Positions 18,909-28,304 are shown, numbered from the stretch's first letter. The stretch is 64,000 nt of DNA from Methylorubrum populi (GCA_020741775.1 DYYG01000035.1:62001-126000), one strand, 5' to 3'. Numbers and translations are program-made. Notes: generated by a model from the sequence alone, not told the origin.

Positions 18909-19430
18909 TCAGGCCGAGGTCGCGGACCGGGCACGGCCGCGGCGACGCTCCGCCCGCGGAGCCTCGTCTTCGGTGGATGTGGACTCGGTCGCCGTCTGCG
19001 GAGCTGCCTTGGCCGGCCACTTCCGGCGCTGCTGGCCGAGGCCCATGGTCCGCGCGAGCTCTGACCGGGTCGCGGCATAACTCGGGGCGACCATGGGATA
19101 ATCGTCGGGCAGGTTCCAGCGGGCGCGATACTCGTCCGGCGAGAGATTATAGCGCGTCCGCAGATGCCGCTTCAGCGATTTGAATTTTTTTCCGTCCTCC
19201 AAGCAGATCAGAAAATCCTGCTGAATAGAACGACGAATTGGCACGGCCGGTGTCAGGGGCGGAGTGTCTGGCTCACTCGGCCGCTCGGTCAACTGGGTCA
19301 GCGAGCGATGAACAGAAGCAATCAAAATTGGCAGTTCGCTCGACGCGATCGAGTTGTTGCTTACGAAGGCCGAAATAATGTCGACGGTGAGGGCTACGCG
19401 ATCGCCGACAGTGCCGTCCTCTAGCGACAT
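18909..19430 (-). CDS. MucR/Ros family transcriptional regulator
   Basis: The 173-residue protein carries the MucR family domain in its C-terminal half: CLEDGKKFKSLKRHLRTRYN (from residue 76), then LSPDEYRARWNLP and DYPMVAPSYAATRSELA. These proteins are H-NS-like DNA-binding regulators of exopolysaccharide, motility and cell cycle genes in alphaproteobacteria. The zinc site of Ros (C-x2-C-x9-H-x3-H) is incomplete here: C76, D79, H89, R93. I chose ATG 19430 because AGGAG is nine bases upstream. The N-terminal half and linker are variable. Codon use and base composition are less GC-rich than in most neighbours. Confidence 0.92.
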   Translation of the reverse strand: MSLEDGTVGDRVALTVDIISAFVSNNSIASSELPILIASVHRSLTQLTERPSEPDTPPLTPAVPIRRSIQQDFLICLEDGKKFKSLKRHLRTRYNLSPDEYRARWNLPDDYPMVAPSYAATRSELARTMGLGQQRRKWPAKAAPQTATESTSTEDEAPRAERRRGRARSATSA

Positions 19431-19584
19431 CCTCAATATCTCCTGCTCGTATGCGCAAACGATCTCTATCGAACACTCGGAGCCTGCGCGACGCCGTTAT
19501 TGATAGGGGCTAACCCGGTGCGCGGAATACGACAGGACTTAACCTTTGATGGGTTTTTTCGCAAGACGGATTCGGAGGTCCGCA

Positions 19585-19680
19585 ATGAAATCAAGTGGGC
19601 CTCCTGCCGCAGCCGGGCTGGCCCTCATGAAATGCCTCGCACGTTTCCGTTACTCCCCGGACTTCTCGCGGGGACCGTAG
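19585..19680 (+). CDS. Possible small protein (31 aa)
   Basis: A perfect GGAGG at 19574-19578 lies six bases before an ATG that opens a 31-codon frame (MKSSGPPAAAGLALMKCLARF and a short polar end). It lies between mucR and the aldolase gene and overlaps the aldolase 3' end by 31 bases on the opposite strand. The strength of the ribosome site is the only evidence; there is no recognised family. Confidence 0.25.
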   Translation: MKSSGPPAAAGLALMKCLARFRYSPDFSRGP

Positions 19681-20300
19681 GACTTAAATCGCTCGACAGT
19701 CTCGATCACCTCGGCATCTGACAACACCATCGGCGTCCCAACTTGAAGGGCCAAGGCGTATTGCCGGCACAGGGCCTCGACCTCGACGGCGAGCCACATG
19801 GCCTTCGACAGATTCGGTCCTGTCGCGATCATTCCATGATTGGCGAGCAGGCAGGCGCTGCGGCTCTCCAGGGCTTCGAGCGCGAGGTCGGACAGGCGCT
19901 GCGTGCCGTAGGGTGCGTAGGGGGCACAGCGGATGGTCGGACCGCCGGCCATGGCGATCATGTAATGCACCGCCGGGATCTCGCGACCGCAGATCGCAAA
20001 GCCGGTCGCATAGGGCGGATGGGCGTGGACGACGGCGCCCAACTCGGACCGGGCGGCCAGGATGTCCCGGTGAAAGCGCCATTCCGAGGACGGAGCCAGC
20101 CAATGGTCATAGCCGCCGGCGAAGTCCATCTCGACGATGTCGTCGGGGTTGAGTTGCTCCGCCGGTATGCCTGAGGGCGTGACGAGAAAGCCGTTGCCGG
20201 CCCGTACCGATACATTGCCCGACGTGCCCTGGCTGAGGCCGAGATCGAGCATCCGGCGCATAGCGTCGACCATTGCCTGGCGGATTGCGAAAGTGGGCAA
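19650..20300 (-). CDS. Class II aldolase/adducin family protein (L-fuculose-phosphate aldolase-like)
   Basis: The 216-residue product has the length and motifs of FucA-type aldolases: GLSQGTSGNVSVR near the N terminus, VTPSGIPAEQL, then the zinc-binding VVHAHPPYATGFAI, and a third metal histidine in LLANHGMIATG. The family cleaves sugar-phosphates such as fuculose-1-phosphate, or acts on related ketose- or methylthioribulose-phosphates; the substrate cannot be decided from sequence alone. I chose a TTG start at 20300 because GGAGGA lies seven bases upstream, and the longer open frame (to 20681) gives Arg/Pro-rich junk. It is divergent from the Pat-like gene and has no sugar-kinase neighbour. 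Confidence 0.86.
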   Translation of the reverse strand: MPTFAIRQAMVDAMRRMLDLGLSQGTSGNVSVRAGNGFLVTPSGIPAEQLNPDDIVEMDFAGGYDHWLAPSSEWRFHRDILAARSELGAVVHAHPPYATGFAICGREIPAVHYMIAMAGGPTIRCAPYAPYGTQRLSDLALEALESRSACLLANHGMIATGPNLSKAMWLAVEVEALCRQYALALQVGTPMVLSDAEVIETVERFKSYGPREKSGE

Positions 20301-20673
20301 GGACGATTCCTCCGGGAACGGAACGATGGCGCGGCCGGCATACCCGGATGGGACGGCCACGCCCAAGGCGGATCGGACCGGCGCTCGCCTGCGGCGCCAC
20401 CAGATGCCGGGTGTTGGAAGGCGACAGGACGAGCGTTCCCTGCTCACTGCGACAATCCGGCCGGCCGACCTTATGCGCAGGACGGCGTCGGTGGAACGGG
20501 GTTGATGGGAAGAGGCGCGGACCGTGACCACAGGATGCCAGGGCGATGGCCGGACCGCGCGACCGGTCGAGCGTGTCGATGCGATGGGGGTGTGATGCCT
20601 CCAGCGGGCACGGCCAGATCGCTCCAGCCCGATCCCCCTCCGTTTCGCGCCCCGTAATGGTATAGGCCGTCGC
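20301..20673. other. Intergenic region between divergent aldolase and acetyltransferase genes
   Basis: The 373 bases show open frames on both strands, but these look like composition artefacts with no recognisable protein. The two divergent promoters should lie here. I see no strong hairpin or operator. Confidence 0.4.
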
Positions 20674-23376
20674 ATGAGCACCTATCGCTTCGAGGCTCTG
20701 CTCGCCCCGCGCCGCATCGCGGTGGTCGGAGCGGGAGACCGGCCGGGCTCCGTGGGCCGGGCGATCATCGACGGCCTGCGCGCGGGCGGCTTCACCGGCC
20801 CCATCGTCCCGGTCCATCCCCGCGAGGCCAGCGTCGACGGCTTGCCCTGTAGCGCCCGGCTCGCCGACATCCCTCAGCCGCCCGACCTCGTGATGATCGC
20901 CACGCCGCCCGAGGCGGTACCGTCCGTGGTCGAGGAGGCGGGACAGGTCGGCGCCGCCGCAGCGGTGATTCTCTCAGCCCATCTCGGGCAGGGCGCGGCA
21001 GCTCCCGTCGGCGCCGCCCAGGCAGCGGCCCGGCGGCACGGCCTGCGGCTGATCGGGCCGGACAGCATCGGCCTCAGCGTCCCGGCCGGCGGCCTCAACG
21101 CGAGCCTGTTGGCCCGACCGCCCAATCCCGGCGATCTCGCCCTCGTCTCGCAATCCGGCACGGTCGCCTCGGCCATCGCGGAATGGGCCTGGCGCCACGG
21201 CGTCGGCTTCTCGGCGGTGATGACGCTGGGCCGCTCCGCCGACATCGACGTCGCCGATTGCCTCGACCATTTCGCGGAGGACAGCCGCACCCGCGCCATC
21301 GTCCTGTCGCTGCACCATGTCGCCGATGCCCGCAAGTTCCTCTCCGCGGCCCGGGCGGCGGCCCGAGCCAAGCCGGTCGTGGTGCTGCGCATCGGCCGCC
21401 ACGAGGCCCCCGGCCACCGGCCCGAGACCCATACGGGAGCCCTTGCCCGGCCAGGCGCCGTCTATGAGGCGGCCTTCCGCCGGGCCGGCCTGCTCACGGT
21501 CGACGGACTCGACGCGATGTTCTCCGCCGTCGAGACCCTAGGGCGCCAACGTCCCTTCCCCGGCCACCGGCTGATGATCGTCTCGAACGGACGCGGCATC
21601 GGCGCACTCGCCGCCGACCGCCTCGCCGATGTCGGCGGAACACTGGCGACCCTCGGCGAGGCCAGCCTCCAAGCCATCGCCCCGGTGCAACACGGAAGCC
21701 TCGCCAATCCCCTCGACCTCGGGATCGACGCGGTTCCGCAGGACTACGCCCGCGCCCTGGAACCCCTGCTCGCCGGCCGCGACAGCGACGCCGTGCTGTC
21801 GGTTCACGTGCCGACCGCCCGGGCGGGCAGCCGCGAGGTCGCCGGGAGCGTCGCCAACGCCGTCACCATGGCGCGCGCGGCCGGGCGCCGCAAACCGGTC
21901 TTCGCCGTGTCGATCGGTGAGGACGAGTCGATCCGCAGGATCTATGCGGAGGCCAAGATCCCGCTCTTCGCCACCGATGCCGACGCCGTGGAGGGGTTTC
22001 TTCATCTCGTCCGCTACCGCGAGGCCCAGAGCGACCTGATGCGCACCCCGGATGCGCTGCCCCGGGATTTCTCGCCCGATGTCGCCGCCGCCCGGCGCGT
22101 CGTCGATCAGGCCTTGGCGGAGGGGCGGAGTTGGCTCGATCCCCACGCGGTCACCGAACTGCTCGCCGCCTACCGCATCGAGTCGCTGCCCGTCTCGCTC
22201 GCGCCCGATCCTGACGGCGCCGCCGCTGCGGCCTGGCCGCTGATCGCCGGCGGCGGAACGGTCGCGCTCAAGTTGGTCTCGCCGGATGTGGTGCACAAGT
22301 CGGAGGTGGGCGGGGTCCGCCTCGGCCTGACCTCGGAAGCGGATGTGCGTGAGGCGGCGCATTCGATGATCGCTCGTGTCCGCGCCCTGCGGCCGGAGGC
22401 CAGGGTCGCGGGCTTCGCGGTGCAGCCGATGCTGCGCCGGCCGCAGGGCCGGGAGCTGATCGCCGGCCTCGCGGAAGATCCGGTATTCGGCCCTGTCGTG
22501 GTGTTCGGCCGGGGCGGAACCGCCGTCGAGGTGATCGACGACCGCGCCCTGGCCCTGCCACCCCTCGACCTCGCCCTGGCCAGCGAATTGATCGGACGCA
22601 CCCGCGTCGCCCGCCGCCTCGCCGCCTACCGCGACGTGCCGGCGGCGGACCTCTCCGCCATCGCCCTGGTGCTGGTGAAGCTGTCGCAGCTCGCCGCCGA
22701 CCTGCCGGCGGTGCGCGAACTCGACATCAACCCGCTGCTCGCCGATGCCGATGGCGTCGTTGCCCTCGATGCGCGGGTCCGGGTGGCACCGGAGACCGGC
22801 ACGCCGGCCCGGCACCGGGGCAATTGGCATCCGCGTTTCGCCATCCGCCCCTACCCGTCGGATTGGGAGCGCCGGCTGGTCGCCGGGGAGCGGCACATCC
22901 ATGTCCGTCCGGTGCGGCCGGACGACGAGGGCATGTTCCGCACCTTCTTCGCCCAGGTCGATCCCGAGGATGTCCGCCTGCGCTTCTTCGCCCCCGTGCG
23001 GGACTTCAGCCACGTCTTCCTCGCCCGGCTGACGCAGCTCGATTACTCGCGGGCCATCGCCTTCGTAGCGATCGAGGAGGCGGCGGCGGAGGATCAGCGC
23101 ATGCTCGGCGCCGTGCGGCTACATGCCGATGCCAACCACGAATCGGGCGAGTTCGCGATCCTGGTGCGCTCCGACATCAAGGGCACCGGCCTCGGCATCG
23201 CGCTGATGCGCATGATGCTCGACTGGGCCAAGGCCGAGGGCATCGCCCGGGTCGAGGGCAGCGTGCTCACGGAGAACAGGGCGATGCGGGCGGTCTGCCG
23301 GCATCTCGGCTTCGAGGAGCAGCCGGTCCCGGACGACCCGAGCCTCGTCAAGGCAACGTTGAAGGTCGGAAAGTAA
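20674..23376 (+). CDS. Pat-type protein lysine acetyltransferase (acyl-CoA synthetase-like/GNAT fusion)
   Basis: The 900-residue protein has a CoA-binding Rossmann domain (residues 1-130, beginning LLAPRRIAVVGAGDRPGSVGR), succinyl-CoA-ligase-like domains (about 135-455), an ATP-grasp domain (about 470-690: KLVSPDVVHKSEVGGVRLGL, VFGRGGTAVEV) and a C-terminal GNAT domain (about 735-895: VRSDIKGTGLGIALMRMML, the acetyl-CoA loop). This is the architecture of Salmonella and Rhodopseudomonas Pat, which acetylates and inactivates acyl-CoA synthetases. An HTGALA motif with His253 is present, in the position of the phospho-histidine of true ADP-forming acetyl-CoA synthetases. It is a monocistronic gene that ends near the Dps terminator. 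Confidence 0.88.
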   Translation: MSTYRFEALLAPRRIAVVGAGDRPGSVGRAIIDGLRAGGFTGPIVPVHPREASVDGLPCSARLADIPQPPDLVMIATPPEAVPSVVEEAGQVGAAAAVILSAHLGQGAAAPVGAAQAAARRHGLRLIGPDSIGLSVPAGGLNASLLARPPNPGDLALVSQSGTVASAIAEWAWRHGVGFSAVMTLGRSADIDVADCLDHFAEDSRTRAIVLSLHHVADARKFLSAARAAARAKPVVVLRIGRHEAPGHRPETHTGALARPGAVYEAAFRRAGLLTVDGLDAMFSAVETLGRQRPFPGHRLMIVSNGRGIGALAADRLADVGGTLATLGEASLQAIAPVQHGSLANPLDLGIDAVPQDYARALEPLLAGRDSDAVLSVHVPTARAGSREVAGSVANAVTMARAAGRRKPVFAVSIGEDESIRRIYAEAKIPLFATDADAVEGFLHLVRYREAQSDLMRTPDALPRDFSPDVAAARRVVDQALAEGRSWLDPHAVTELLAAYRIESLPVSLAPDPDGAAAAAWPLIAGGGTVALKLVSPDVVHKSEVGGVRLGLTSEADVREAAHSMIARVRALRPEARVAGFAVQPMLRRPQGRELIAGLAEDPVFGPVVVFGRGGTAVEVIDDRALALPPLDLALASELIGRTRVARRLAAYRDVPAADLSAIALVLVKLSQLAADLPAVRELDINPLLADADGVVALDARVRVAPETGTPARHRGNWHPRFAIRPYPSDWERRLVAGERHIHVRPVRPDDEGMFRTFFAQVDPEDVRLRFFAPVRDFSHVFLARLTQLDYSRAIAFVAIEEAAAEDQRMLGAVRLHADANHESGEFAILVRSDIKGTGLGIALMRMMLDWAKAEGIARVEGSVLTENRAMRAVCRHLGFEEQPVPDDPSLVKATLKVGK

Positions 23377-23397
23377 GGTCGGAGGCGGCCGCTACAG

Positions 23398-23431
23398 AAA
23401 AGGCCGCCGACCCTCGACGGGTCGGCGGCCT
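23398..23431 (-). terminator. Rho-independent terminator of dps
   Basis: A perfect 13-base-pair stem (AGGCCGCCGACCC and its complement, 5-base loop) spans 23401-23431. On the minus strand it ends in TTTT (23398-23400 and the adjacent base), so it terminates dps transcription. It may also stop transcripts arriving from the acetyltransferase gene on the other strand. Confidence 0.85.
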
Positions 23432-23463
23432 CGCTCGAACGCCCCGGGGCGCCGGTGAAACCG

Positions 23464-23991
23464 TCAGTGGCCGCCCTGGGTGGCCTCGCGGGTCGCCTCG
23501 TAGAGGAACCACGTGCGCTCCTCGGACTGGTCGATCCACTCCTCGAGCAGGCTCGTGGTCGAGACATCCTTGGCGTCGTCGGTGACGCCGTGCAGCTCGC
23601 GCATGTTGGCGGTCAGGTTCTTGTTGTCGTCCCGCAGCTCCTTGAGCATCTCCAGCGGGCCGACATACTCGGCGTTGTTGTCGGCGATGCGCTTGAGCTG
23701 CTCGGCCTGACCGAGCGAGCGCAGGGTCGTGCCGCCGATCTTGCGGGCACGCTCGCCCACGGCATCGATGATCGAGAAAATCTGCTGCGACTGCTCGTCG
23801 AGCAGCAGGTGGTAGTCGCGGAAGTTCGGACCACTGACATGCCAGTGGAAGTTCTTAGTCTTGATGTAGAGCGCGAACAGATCAGACAGGAGGACGGTCA
23901 GGCCCTCGGAGATCTTCGCGACATCGTTCGGATCGAGATCGGTCGGGGTATTGAGCCGATCGCTGCCAACGCGCAGCTTAGCCTTGGCCAT
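23464..23991 (-). CDS. dps: Dps ferritin-like DNA-protection protein
   Basis: The 175-residue protein has the Dps four-helix ferritin fold with the ferroxidase ligands spaced as in E. coli Dps: His49 in NFHWHVSG, His61 and Asp65 in the YHLLLDEQ helix, and Asp76 and Glu80 in IIDAVGER. It forms a dodecamer that oxidises Fe2+ with peroxide and stores iron, and in many species coats DNA in stationary phase. The N terminus (AKAKLRVGS) has only a short basic tail, so DNA binding may be weak. It is monocistronic. I could not find a clear OxyR or EcfG site in the 130 bases upstream. Confidence 0.95.
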   Translation of the reverse strand: MAKAKLRVGSDRLNTPTDLDPNDVAKISEGLTVLLSDLFALYIKTKNFHWHVSGPNFRDYHLLLDEQSQQIFSIIDAVGERARKIGGTTLRSLGQAEQLKRIADNNAEYVGPLEMLKELRDDNKNLTANMRELHGVTDDAKDVSTTSLLEEWIDQSEERTWFLYEATREATQGGH

Positions 23992-24120
23992 GGTCGGTGT
24001 CCTTCAAGATCTGGGTCGCTCGACCGACGACAATCACGTCGGCACTCGCACGGCAGAATGAGGGACGCGGGAGCTTTGTTCCGCCTCGCATGGCTGCGCT
24101 GCTGTGGATGGGAAGCGGTG

Positions 24121-25890
24121 TCAGCCCCGCCCTCCGACCAGCCCCGGCGGCAGCAGAACCGGCTCGTTCTCCGGCCCGCGCTCGGGCGGCGGGGCGGCCT
24201 TGCGGGCCTGCGGCTTCGGCGCGGCCGCCGCCGGTGCCTCCGGCGCGGGCTTTACGGGTTCAGGCTTTGCGATCGCGGACTTCGCGGGGGCCGGCTTCGC
24301 CGACACAGCCTTCGTGGGCGAAGCGGCCGACGCGTCCGGCTTCGGTGCGGTCACGGGACGGCGCGGCGCGGGCGTCGCGCGGGGGGCGATGGCGCCCGTC
24401 GTGGCGACATCGGGCGCGGTCGGCGTCGCGGCGGCAGGAGCAGCGGGCGTGTCGAGGCCGTAGATGTCGTCGCGGAAATGCACGCGGCCATCCGTCGTGG
24501 CGTAGCCGGTCAGGTACACGAAGGCGACGGGCGTCGGCTTGACGAGCTTCACGTCGCGCCGTTCCCCCGTGGCAATGGCCGTCTCGATCTCGATCGGCCC
24601 CCAGGTCGAGCCGGCTCCGTTCGGCCCCTCGGTTCCCTGCAGCAGCCAGGCGGCGAATTCCTTCACCTGCCCGACGCGAACGCAGCCATGCGAGTGGAAC
24701 CGCACCGAACCGGCGAACAGCGATTTGGAGGGCGTATCGTGCATGTAGATCGCGTGCCGGTTCGGCATGTCGATGCGCACCTGCCCCAGCGAATTGTCGA
24801 AGCCGGAATCCTGGCGCAGCGTGTAATTGGCCGCCTTCTGCGTGGTCCAGTCGATCGTCGTCGGATCGACCTCGACGCCGCCGGGGCCGAGGATGCGGAT
24901 ATGGTTCTTGGCGAGATAGCCGGGGTTCTTCCGCATCGTCGGGATGATCTCGTTCTTGATCACCGAGACGGGCACGGTCCAGGTCGGGTTGAGGTTGACG
25001 TCGGTGATGCGGGTCTCGACCGGCGGCGTCTGCTTGTCGGGCGAGCCGACGACGGCGACGTAGCGGCGGACGACCGCGCCACCCTCCACCGCCTCGACGG
25101 TGGCGGAGGGGATGTTCACGGTCACGTAGCGGTCACCGAAGGCGAAGCTCGATCCCATCAGCCGCTGCGCCGAGGCGCGAAGCTGGCGCTGGCGCACGTC
25201 TGCCGGCACGTTGAGCGCGTTCAGCGTCAGCCGGCCGAAGATACCGGCATCGGGAAGACCGTGCCGGGCCTGGAACGACTTCACCGCCGCTACCAGCGGC
25301 GGATCGTAGCGATCGGAGGGAGGCGCGTCGGCGGGCAGGTCGCCGGTCAGCGTCAGGTGGTGGCGCAGGGAGGGGATCGCCGGGTGGCTGTCGCCGGGCT
25401 TCGGCGCGAAATCGGCGGGCAGCGTCTTCCAGCCGCCGGCTTCGGCATAGACCTGATAGCGCTCGGCGGCGCGCATCGTCTCGACGAAGGTCTGCGCCGT
25501 GAAGGTCGGCAGCGGATCCTCCGAGACCCGGGCATAGACCGTCGGCGGCAATTCCCGCGAGACCTTCTTGGCAGGAACGGATTCGGCGGGAGCGGCGTCC
25601 GCCTTGGTCGGGCTCTGGGGCTTGGCTTCCGTTGACCGGACGTCCGCCGGCTTGGCTTCCGCCTTGTCCGGGCGGAGCTCGGGCTTCGCCTCGGCCTTCA
25701 GCTCAGGCTTCTGCTCGGGCGCGCCCTCGGCCTTCGGCTCGATCCGCAGATTGATCCGGGAATCGGGTCGCGTCTCCGGCATGGGCTCTGCCTTGAGCGG
25801 GCCGGCGAGCAGCAGCGCCAGGGCCGCTCCGGTGCCACCGAGGAGCCGGGCGCGGCTGGCCCTACGCGGGGCGGAAACAACGTTGAGCAT
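24121..25890 (-). CDS. L,D-transpeptidase (YcbB/LdtD-like) with peptidoglycan-binding domain
   Basis: The 589-residue protein has a signal peptide ([22 protein letters not shown]) and a Lys/Glu/Ala/Pro-rich linker (about 40-110). A scaffold and a PG_binding_1 repeat ([17 protein letters not shown]) follow, then a YkuD catalytic domain whose active site HSHGCVRVG contains Cys403. The C terminus is a long Ala/Pro/Lys-rich tail ending GLVGGRG. These periplasmic enzymes form 3-3 cross-links in peptidoglycan or attach lipoproteins. I chose ATG 25890, which gives the signal peptide directly; the frame is open to 26106. It is divergent from ruvB. Confidence 0.92.
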   Translation of the reverse strand: MLNVVSAPRRASRARLLGGTGAALALLLAGPLKAEPMPETRPDSRINLRIEPKAEGAPEQKPELKAEAKPELRPDKAEAKPADVRSTEAKPQSPTKADAAPAESVPAKKVSRELPPTVYARVSEDPLPTFTAQTFVETMRAAERYQVYAEAGGWKTLPADFAPKPGDSHPAIPSLRHHLTLTGDLPADAPPSDRYDPPLVAAVKSFQARHGLPDAGIFGRLTLNALNVPADVRQRQLRASAQRLMGSSFAFGDRYVTVNIPSATVEAVEGGAVVRRYVAVVGSPDKQTPPVETRITDVNLNPTWTVPVSVIKNEIIPTMRKNPGYLAKNHIRILGPGGVEVDPTTIDWTTQKAANYTLRQDSGFDNSLGQVRIDMPNRHAIYMHDTPSKSLFAGSVRFHSHGCVRVGQVKEFAAWLLQGTEGPNGAGSTWGPIEIETAIATGERRDVKLVKPTPVAFVYLTGYATTDGRVHFRDDIYGLDTPAAPAAATPTAPDVATTGAIAPRATPAPRRPVTAPKPDASAASPTKAVSAKPAPAKSAIAKPEPVKPAPEAPAAAAPKPQARKAAPPPERGPENEPVLLPPGLVGGRG

Positions 25891-26141
25891 CGCGGATCTC
25901 GTCGGGTGCACCGCCGGATCATCCGCTGGCTTGGTTACCAAGTCGCTGCGAAGGCGGCAGGCCGGGATGTGCCGTCGCAGGTCGTTTCCATGCACCGCGT
26001 CTCCGGGCCGCTTCTCCAAGCCGCGTCCCGAGTTCGTTTCCCGCCGTCGCTTCTCCTTGTCGCGGGGTCGCGCTCCCGCGGTGGTGCGGGCGCGTCGGAT
26101 GTGCAAAACGCGAAGGCCATTGGCCGCCCCGCGAGACCGAC

Positions 26142-27215
26142 GTGAGCGCAGACAGACCTTCGAGACCGTCCGGCAAGAGCCTGTTGAACCCGGAGCAGCG
26201 GCCGGACGACGTCGATCAGTCGATCCGGCCTCTGAGCCTCGCCGAGTTCATCGGCCAGCGGGCGGCGCGGGCCAACATGCAGATCTTTATCGAGGCCGCC
26301 AAGAAGACCGGGCAGGCCCTCGACCACGTCCTGTTCGTCGGCCCTCCCGGCCTCGGCAAGACGACGCTGGCGCAGATCGTCGCCCGCGAACTCGGCGTGA
26401 ATTTCCGCTCGACCTCGGGTCCCGTCATCGCCAAGGCCGGGGATCTCGCCGCGCAGCTCACCAACCTGGAAGAGCGCGATGTGCTGTTCATCGACGAGAT
26501 CCACCGGCTCAACCCGGCGGTGGAGGAGATCCTCTATCCGGCGATGGAGGATTACCAGCTCGACCTCATCATCGGTGAGGGCCCGGCCGCTCGCTCGGTG
26601 AAGATCGAGCTGCCGAAATTCACCCTCGTCGGCGCCACCACCCGCGCCGGCCTGCTCACCACCCCGTTGCGCGACCGCTTCGGCATCCCGATCCGCCTGG
26701 AATTCTATGAGATCGACGAGCTCGAACTCATCGTCCGCCGGGGCGCGCGGGTGCTCGGCCTCGGCATGTCGGAGGAGGGCGCCAACGAGATCGCCAAGCG
26801 CGCCCGCGGCACGCCGCGCATCGCCGGCCGTCTGCTGCGCCGGGTGCGCGACTTCGCCATCGTCGAGGATGCGCAGACGGTGAGCCGCGCCATCGCCGAC
26901 CGGGCGCTGCAGATGCTCGACGTCGATCCCGTCGGCCTCGACGTGATGGACCGGAAGTACCTCACCCTGATCGCCAGCTCCTTCGGCGGCGGCCCAGTCG
27001 GCATCGAGACCATCGCCGCCGCGCTCTCGGAGCCACGGGACGCCATCGAGGACATCATCGAACCCTATCTGATTCAGAAGGGTTTCGTGCAGCGCACGCC
27101 GCGTGGCCGGGTGCTGACGCCCCATGCCTTCCGCCACATGGGCTTCGCCGAGCCGCGCCGCGACCCCGGCACCCAGTTCGGCCTGTTCTCGGCCGGCGAC
27201 GACCCGGAAGCCTGA
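26142..27215 (+). CDS. ruvB: Holliday junction branch migration helicase RuvB
   Basis: The 357-residue AAA+ ATPase begins with a GTG and has the RuvB N-terminal [13 protein letters not shown] motif, Walker [10 protein letters not shown] at residues 67-75, Walker B in [11 protein letters not shown], and the sensor/arginine finger region [19 protein letters not shown]-terminal winged helix with [13 protein letters not shown] completes it. RuvB hexamers drive branch migration of Holliday junctions with RuvA, and RuvC resolves them. ruvC and ruvA normally precede it, but here the upstream neighbour is the divergent L,D-transpeptidase gene. The gap of about 250 bases to that gene holds the promoter. 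Confidence 0.97.
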   Translation: MSADRPSRPSGKSLLNPEQRPDDVDQSIRPLSLAEFIGQRAARANMQIFIEAAKKTGQALDHVLFVGPPGLGKTTLAQIVARELGVNFRSTSGPVIAKAGDLAAQLTNLEERDVLFIDEIHRLNPAVEEILYPAMEDYQLDLIIGEGPAARSVKIELPKFTLVGATTRAGLLTTPLRDRFGIPIRLEFYEIDELELIVRRGARVLGLGMSEEGANEIAKRARGTPRIAGRLLRRVRDFAIVEDAQTVSRAIADRALQMLDVDPVGLDVMDRKYLTLIASSFGGGPVGIETIAAALSEPRDAIEDIIEPYLIQKGFVQRTPRGRVLTPHAFRHMGFAEPRRDPGTQFGLFSAGDDPEA

Positions 27216-27587
27216 AGCCTTCTCGGGGCGACAGGAACGCATCACGCCGGCTCAGCTGAGAGGCCGTGATGCGACGCCCTCGATATGCGCAAAACACATA
27301 TCTGCTTTCCCGAGCGCGGCCCGATTCGGGCTTCAGGAAACACATCGAGCCTCGCAGCCGACTCTGCCGATCAGATCGTTTCGGCCAGCCAAACCATTGC
27401 CGTTAAAATCTTCTCGGCTCCAGCTGCGCACAAGCTGAGCCGCATCGACGCGCATTGCGTCCTGTGATCACAGATCGGCGCACATGCGGAACAGGAATGC
27501 TCCGCACAAGTTGGAAGCGCGACCACGCTCCCCGTGAGCGCCGGCCCATCGAACGATCACCGCACGACTTTCGAGGAAGTTTCCGCC
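27216..27587. other. Intergenic region between ruvB and the DUF4142 gene
   Basis: The 372 bases contain an imperfect hairpin at 27238-27273 (arms CGCATCACG / CGTGATGCG) with the inner palindrome CTCAGCTGAG, a likely ruvB end signal without a T-run. An EcfG-like promoter for the DUF4142 gene lies at 27488-27512. No gene is seen. Confidence 0.5.
27488..27512 (+). promoter_or_regulatory. Candidate EcfG (general stress) promoter of the DUF4142 gene
   Basis: GGAAC at 27488-27492 is followed after 17 bases by GTT at 27510-27512, matching the GGAAC-N16/17-(c)GTT type of promoter used by EcfG sigma factors in alphaproteobacteria, including Methylobacterium. It lies 75 bases upstream of the ATG. The match is by eye and not tested. 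Confidence 0.5.
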
Positions 27588-28304
27588 ATGAAGACGACCG
27601 TCCTGGCTGCTCTCGGCCTGTCCGTCGCCGCCCTCGCCACCCCCGCCCTGGCCCAGGATGCCCTGCCGCTTCGCATCGGCTCTGAGGCGCCGATCGGCGC
27701 CGCCGGCAGATCGACCCCGGACTTCCGCGCCGAGGCCCTGCGCTCGGATGCCGCCAGCATCGAGGCGAGCCGCATCGCCCTCGAGCGGTCGCGCAACCCG
27801 CAGGTGCGCAACTACGCCAACCGGGTGCTGGTCGAGCGTGAGGCCACCACCCGGGCGCTGCTGCCCGAGGGCACGTCGCTGACCGCCTCCGGCCGCGTCG
27901 TCTCCGATCAGCAGGGCATCCCGACCCGCCTCGACAATCCGGTCGGCGTGGTGCTGGCGCCGGTGACCCTGGCCGCCAATCTCGGCACCAGCATCGTCGG
28001 CGGCGTGCTCGGCGGTGTCGGCATCGTCGATAACAGCCCGGCCGAACCCGGCCGCCGCGTCGCCCTCGGTCCGCAGGGTCAGGCCCGCCTGGAGCGCCTG
28101 AAATCCGCCCGCAGCGCCCGCGAGTTCGACCGGACCTATGTCGGTCAGCAGGCCCGCTCCGATGCCCGGACCCTCGCGCTCTACGGCACCTATGCCCGCA
28201 ACGGCGACAGCGCCGCCGGCCGTACCTTCGCCAATGAGGCTCTCCCCTACATCGCCGACGAGCACGCTCACTCGGCGAGCCTGGCCAACCGCATCGGCGG
28301 CTAA
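27588..28304 (+). CDS. Secreted DUF4142 domain protein
   Basis: The 238-residue protein has a clear signal peptide (LAALGLSVAALATPALAQ) followed by a predicted helical domain of the DUF4142 type. A segment such as SIEASRIALERSRNPQVRNYANRVLVERE starts it, and DEHAHSASLANRIGG closes it. DUF4142 proteins are ferritin-like, widespread in alphaproteobacteria and often under stress control, but their biochemical role is unknown. The ATG at 27588 gives the signal peptide; the frame is open upstream to 27534. A Gly/Val-rich middle part (GTSIVGGVLGGVGIV) is unusual. It lies between ruvB and the tol cluster. Confidence 0.8.
   Translation: MKTTVLAALGLSVAALATPALAQDALPLRIGSEAPIGAAGRSTPDFRAEALRSDAASIEASRIALERSRNPQVRNYANRVLVEREATTRALLPEGTSLTASGRVVSDQQGIPTRLDNPVGVVLAPVTLAANLGTSIVGGVLGGVGIVDNSPAEPGRRVALGPQGQARLERLKSARSAREFDRTYVGQQARSDARTLALYGTYARNGDSAAGRTFANEALPYIADEHAHSASLANRIGG

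Noticed and set aside
24061..24090. GGAAC on the minus strand upstream of dps, considered as an EcfG promoter
   Set aside because: No GTT occurs 16-17 bases downstream, so the -10 element is missing.
23455..25635. A 726-codon frame antisense to dps and the L,D-transpeptidase gene
   Set aside because: No domain is visible and it covers two well-supported genes and a terminator.
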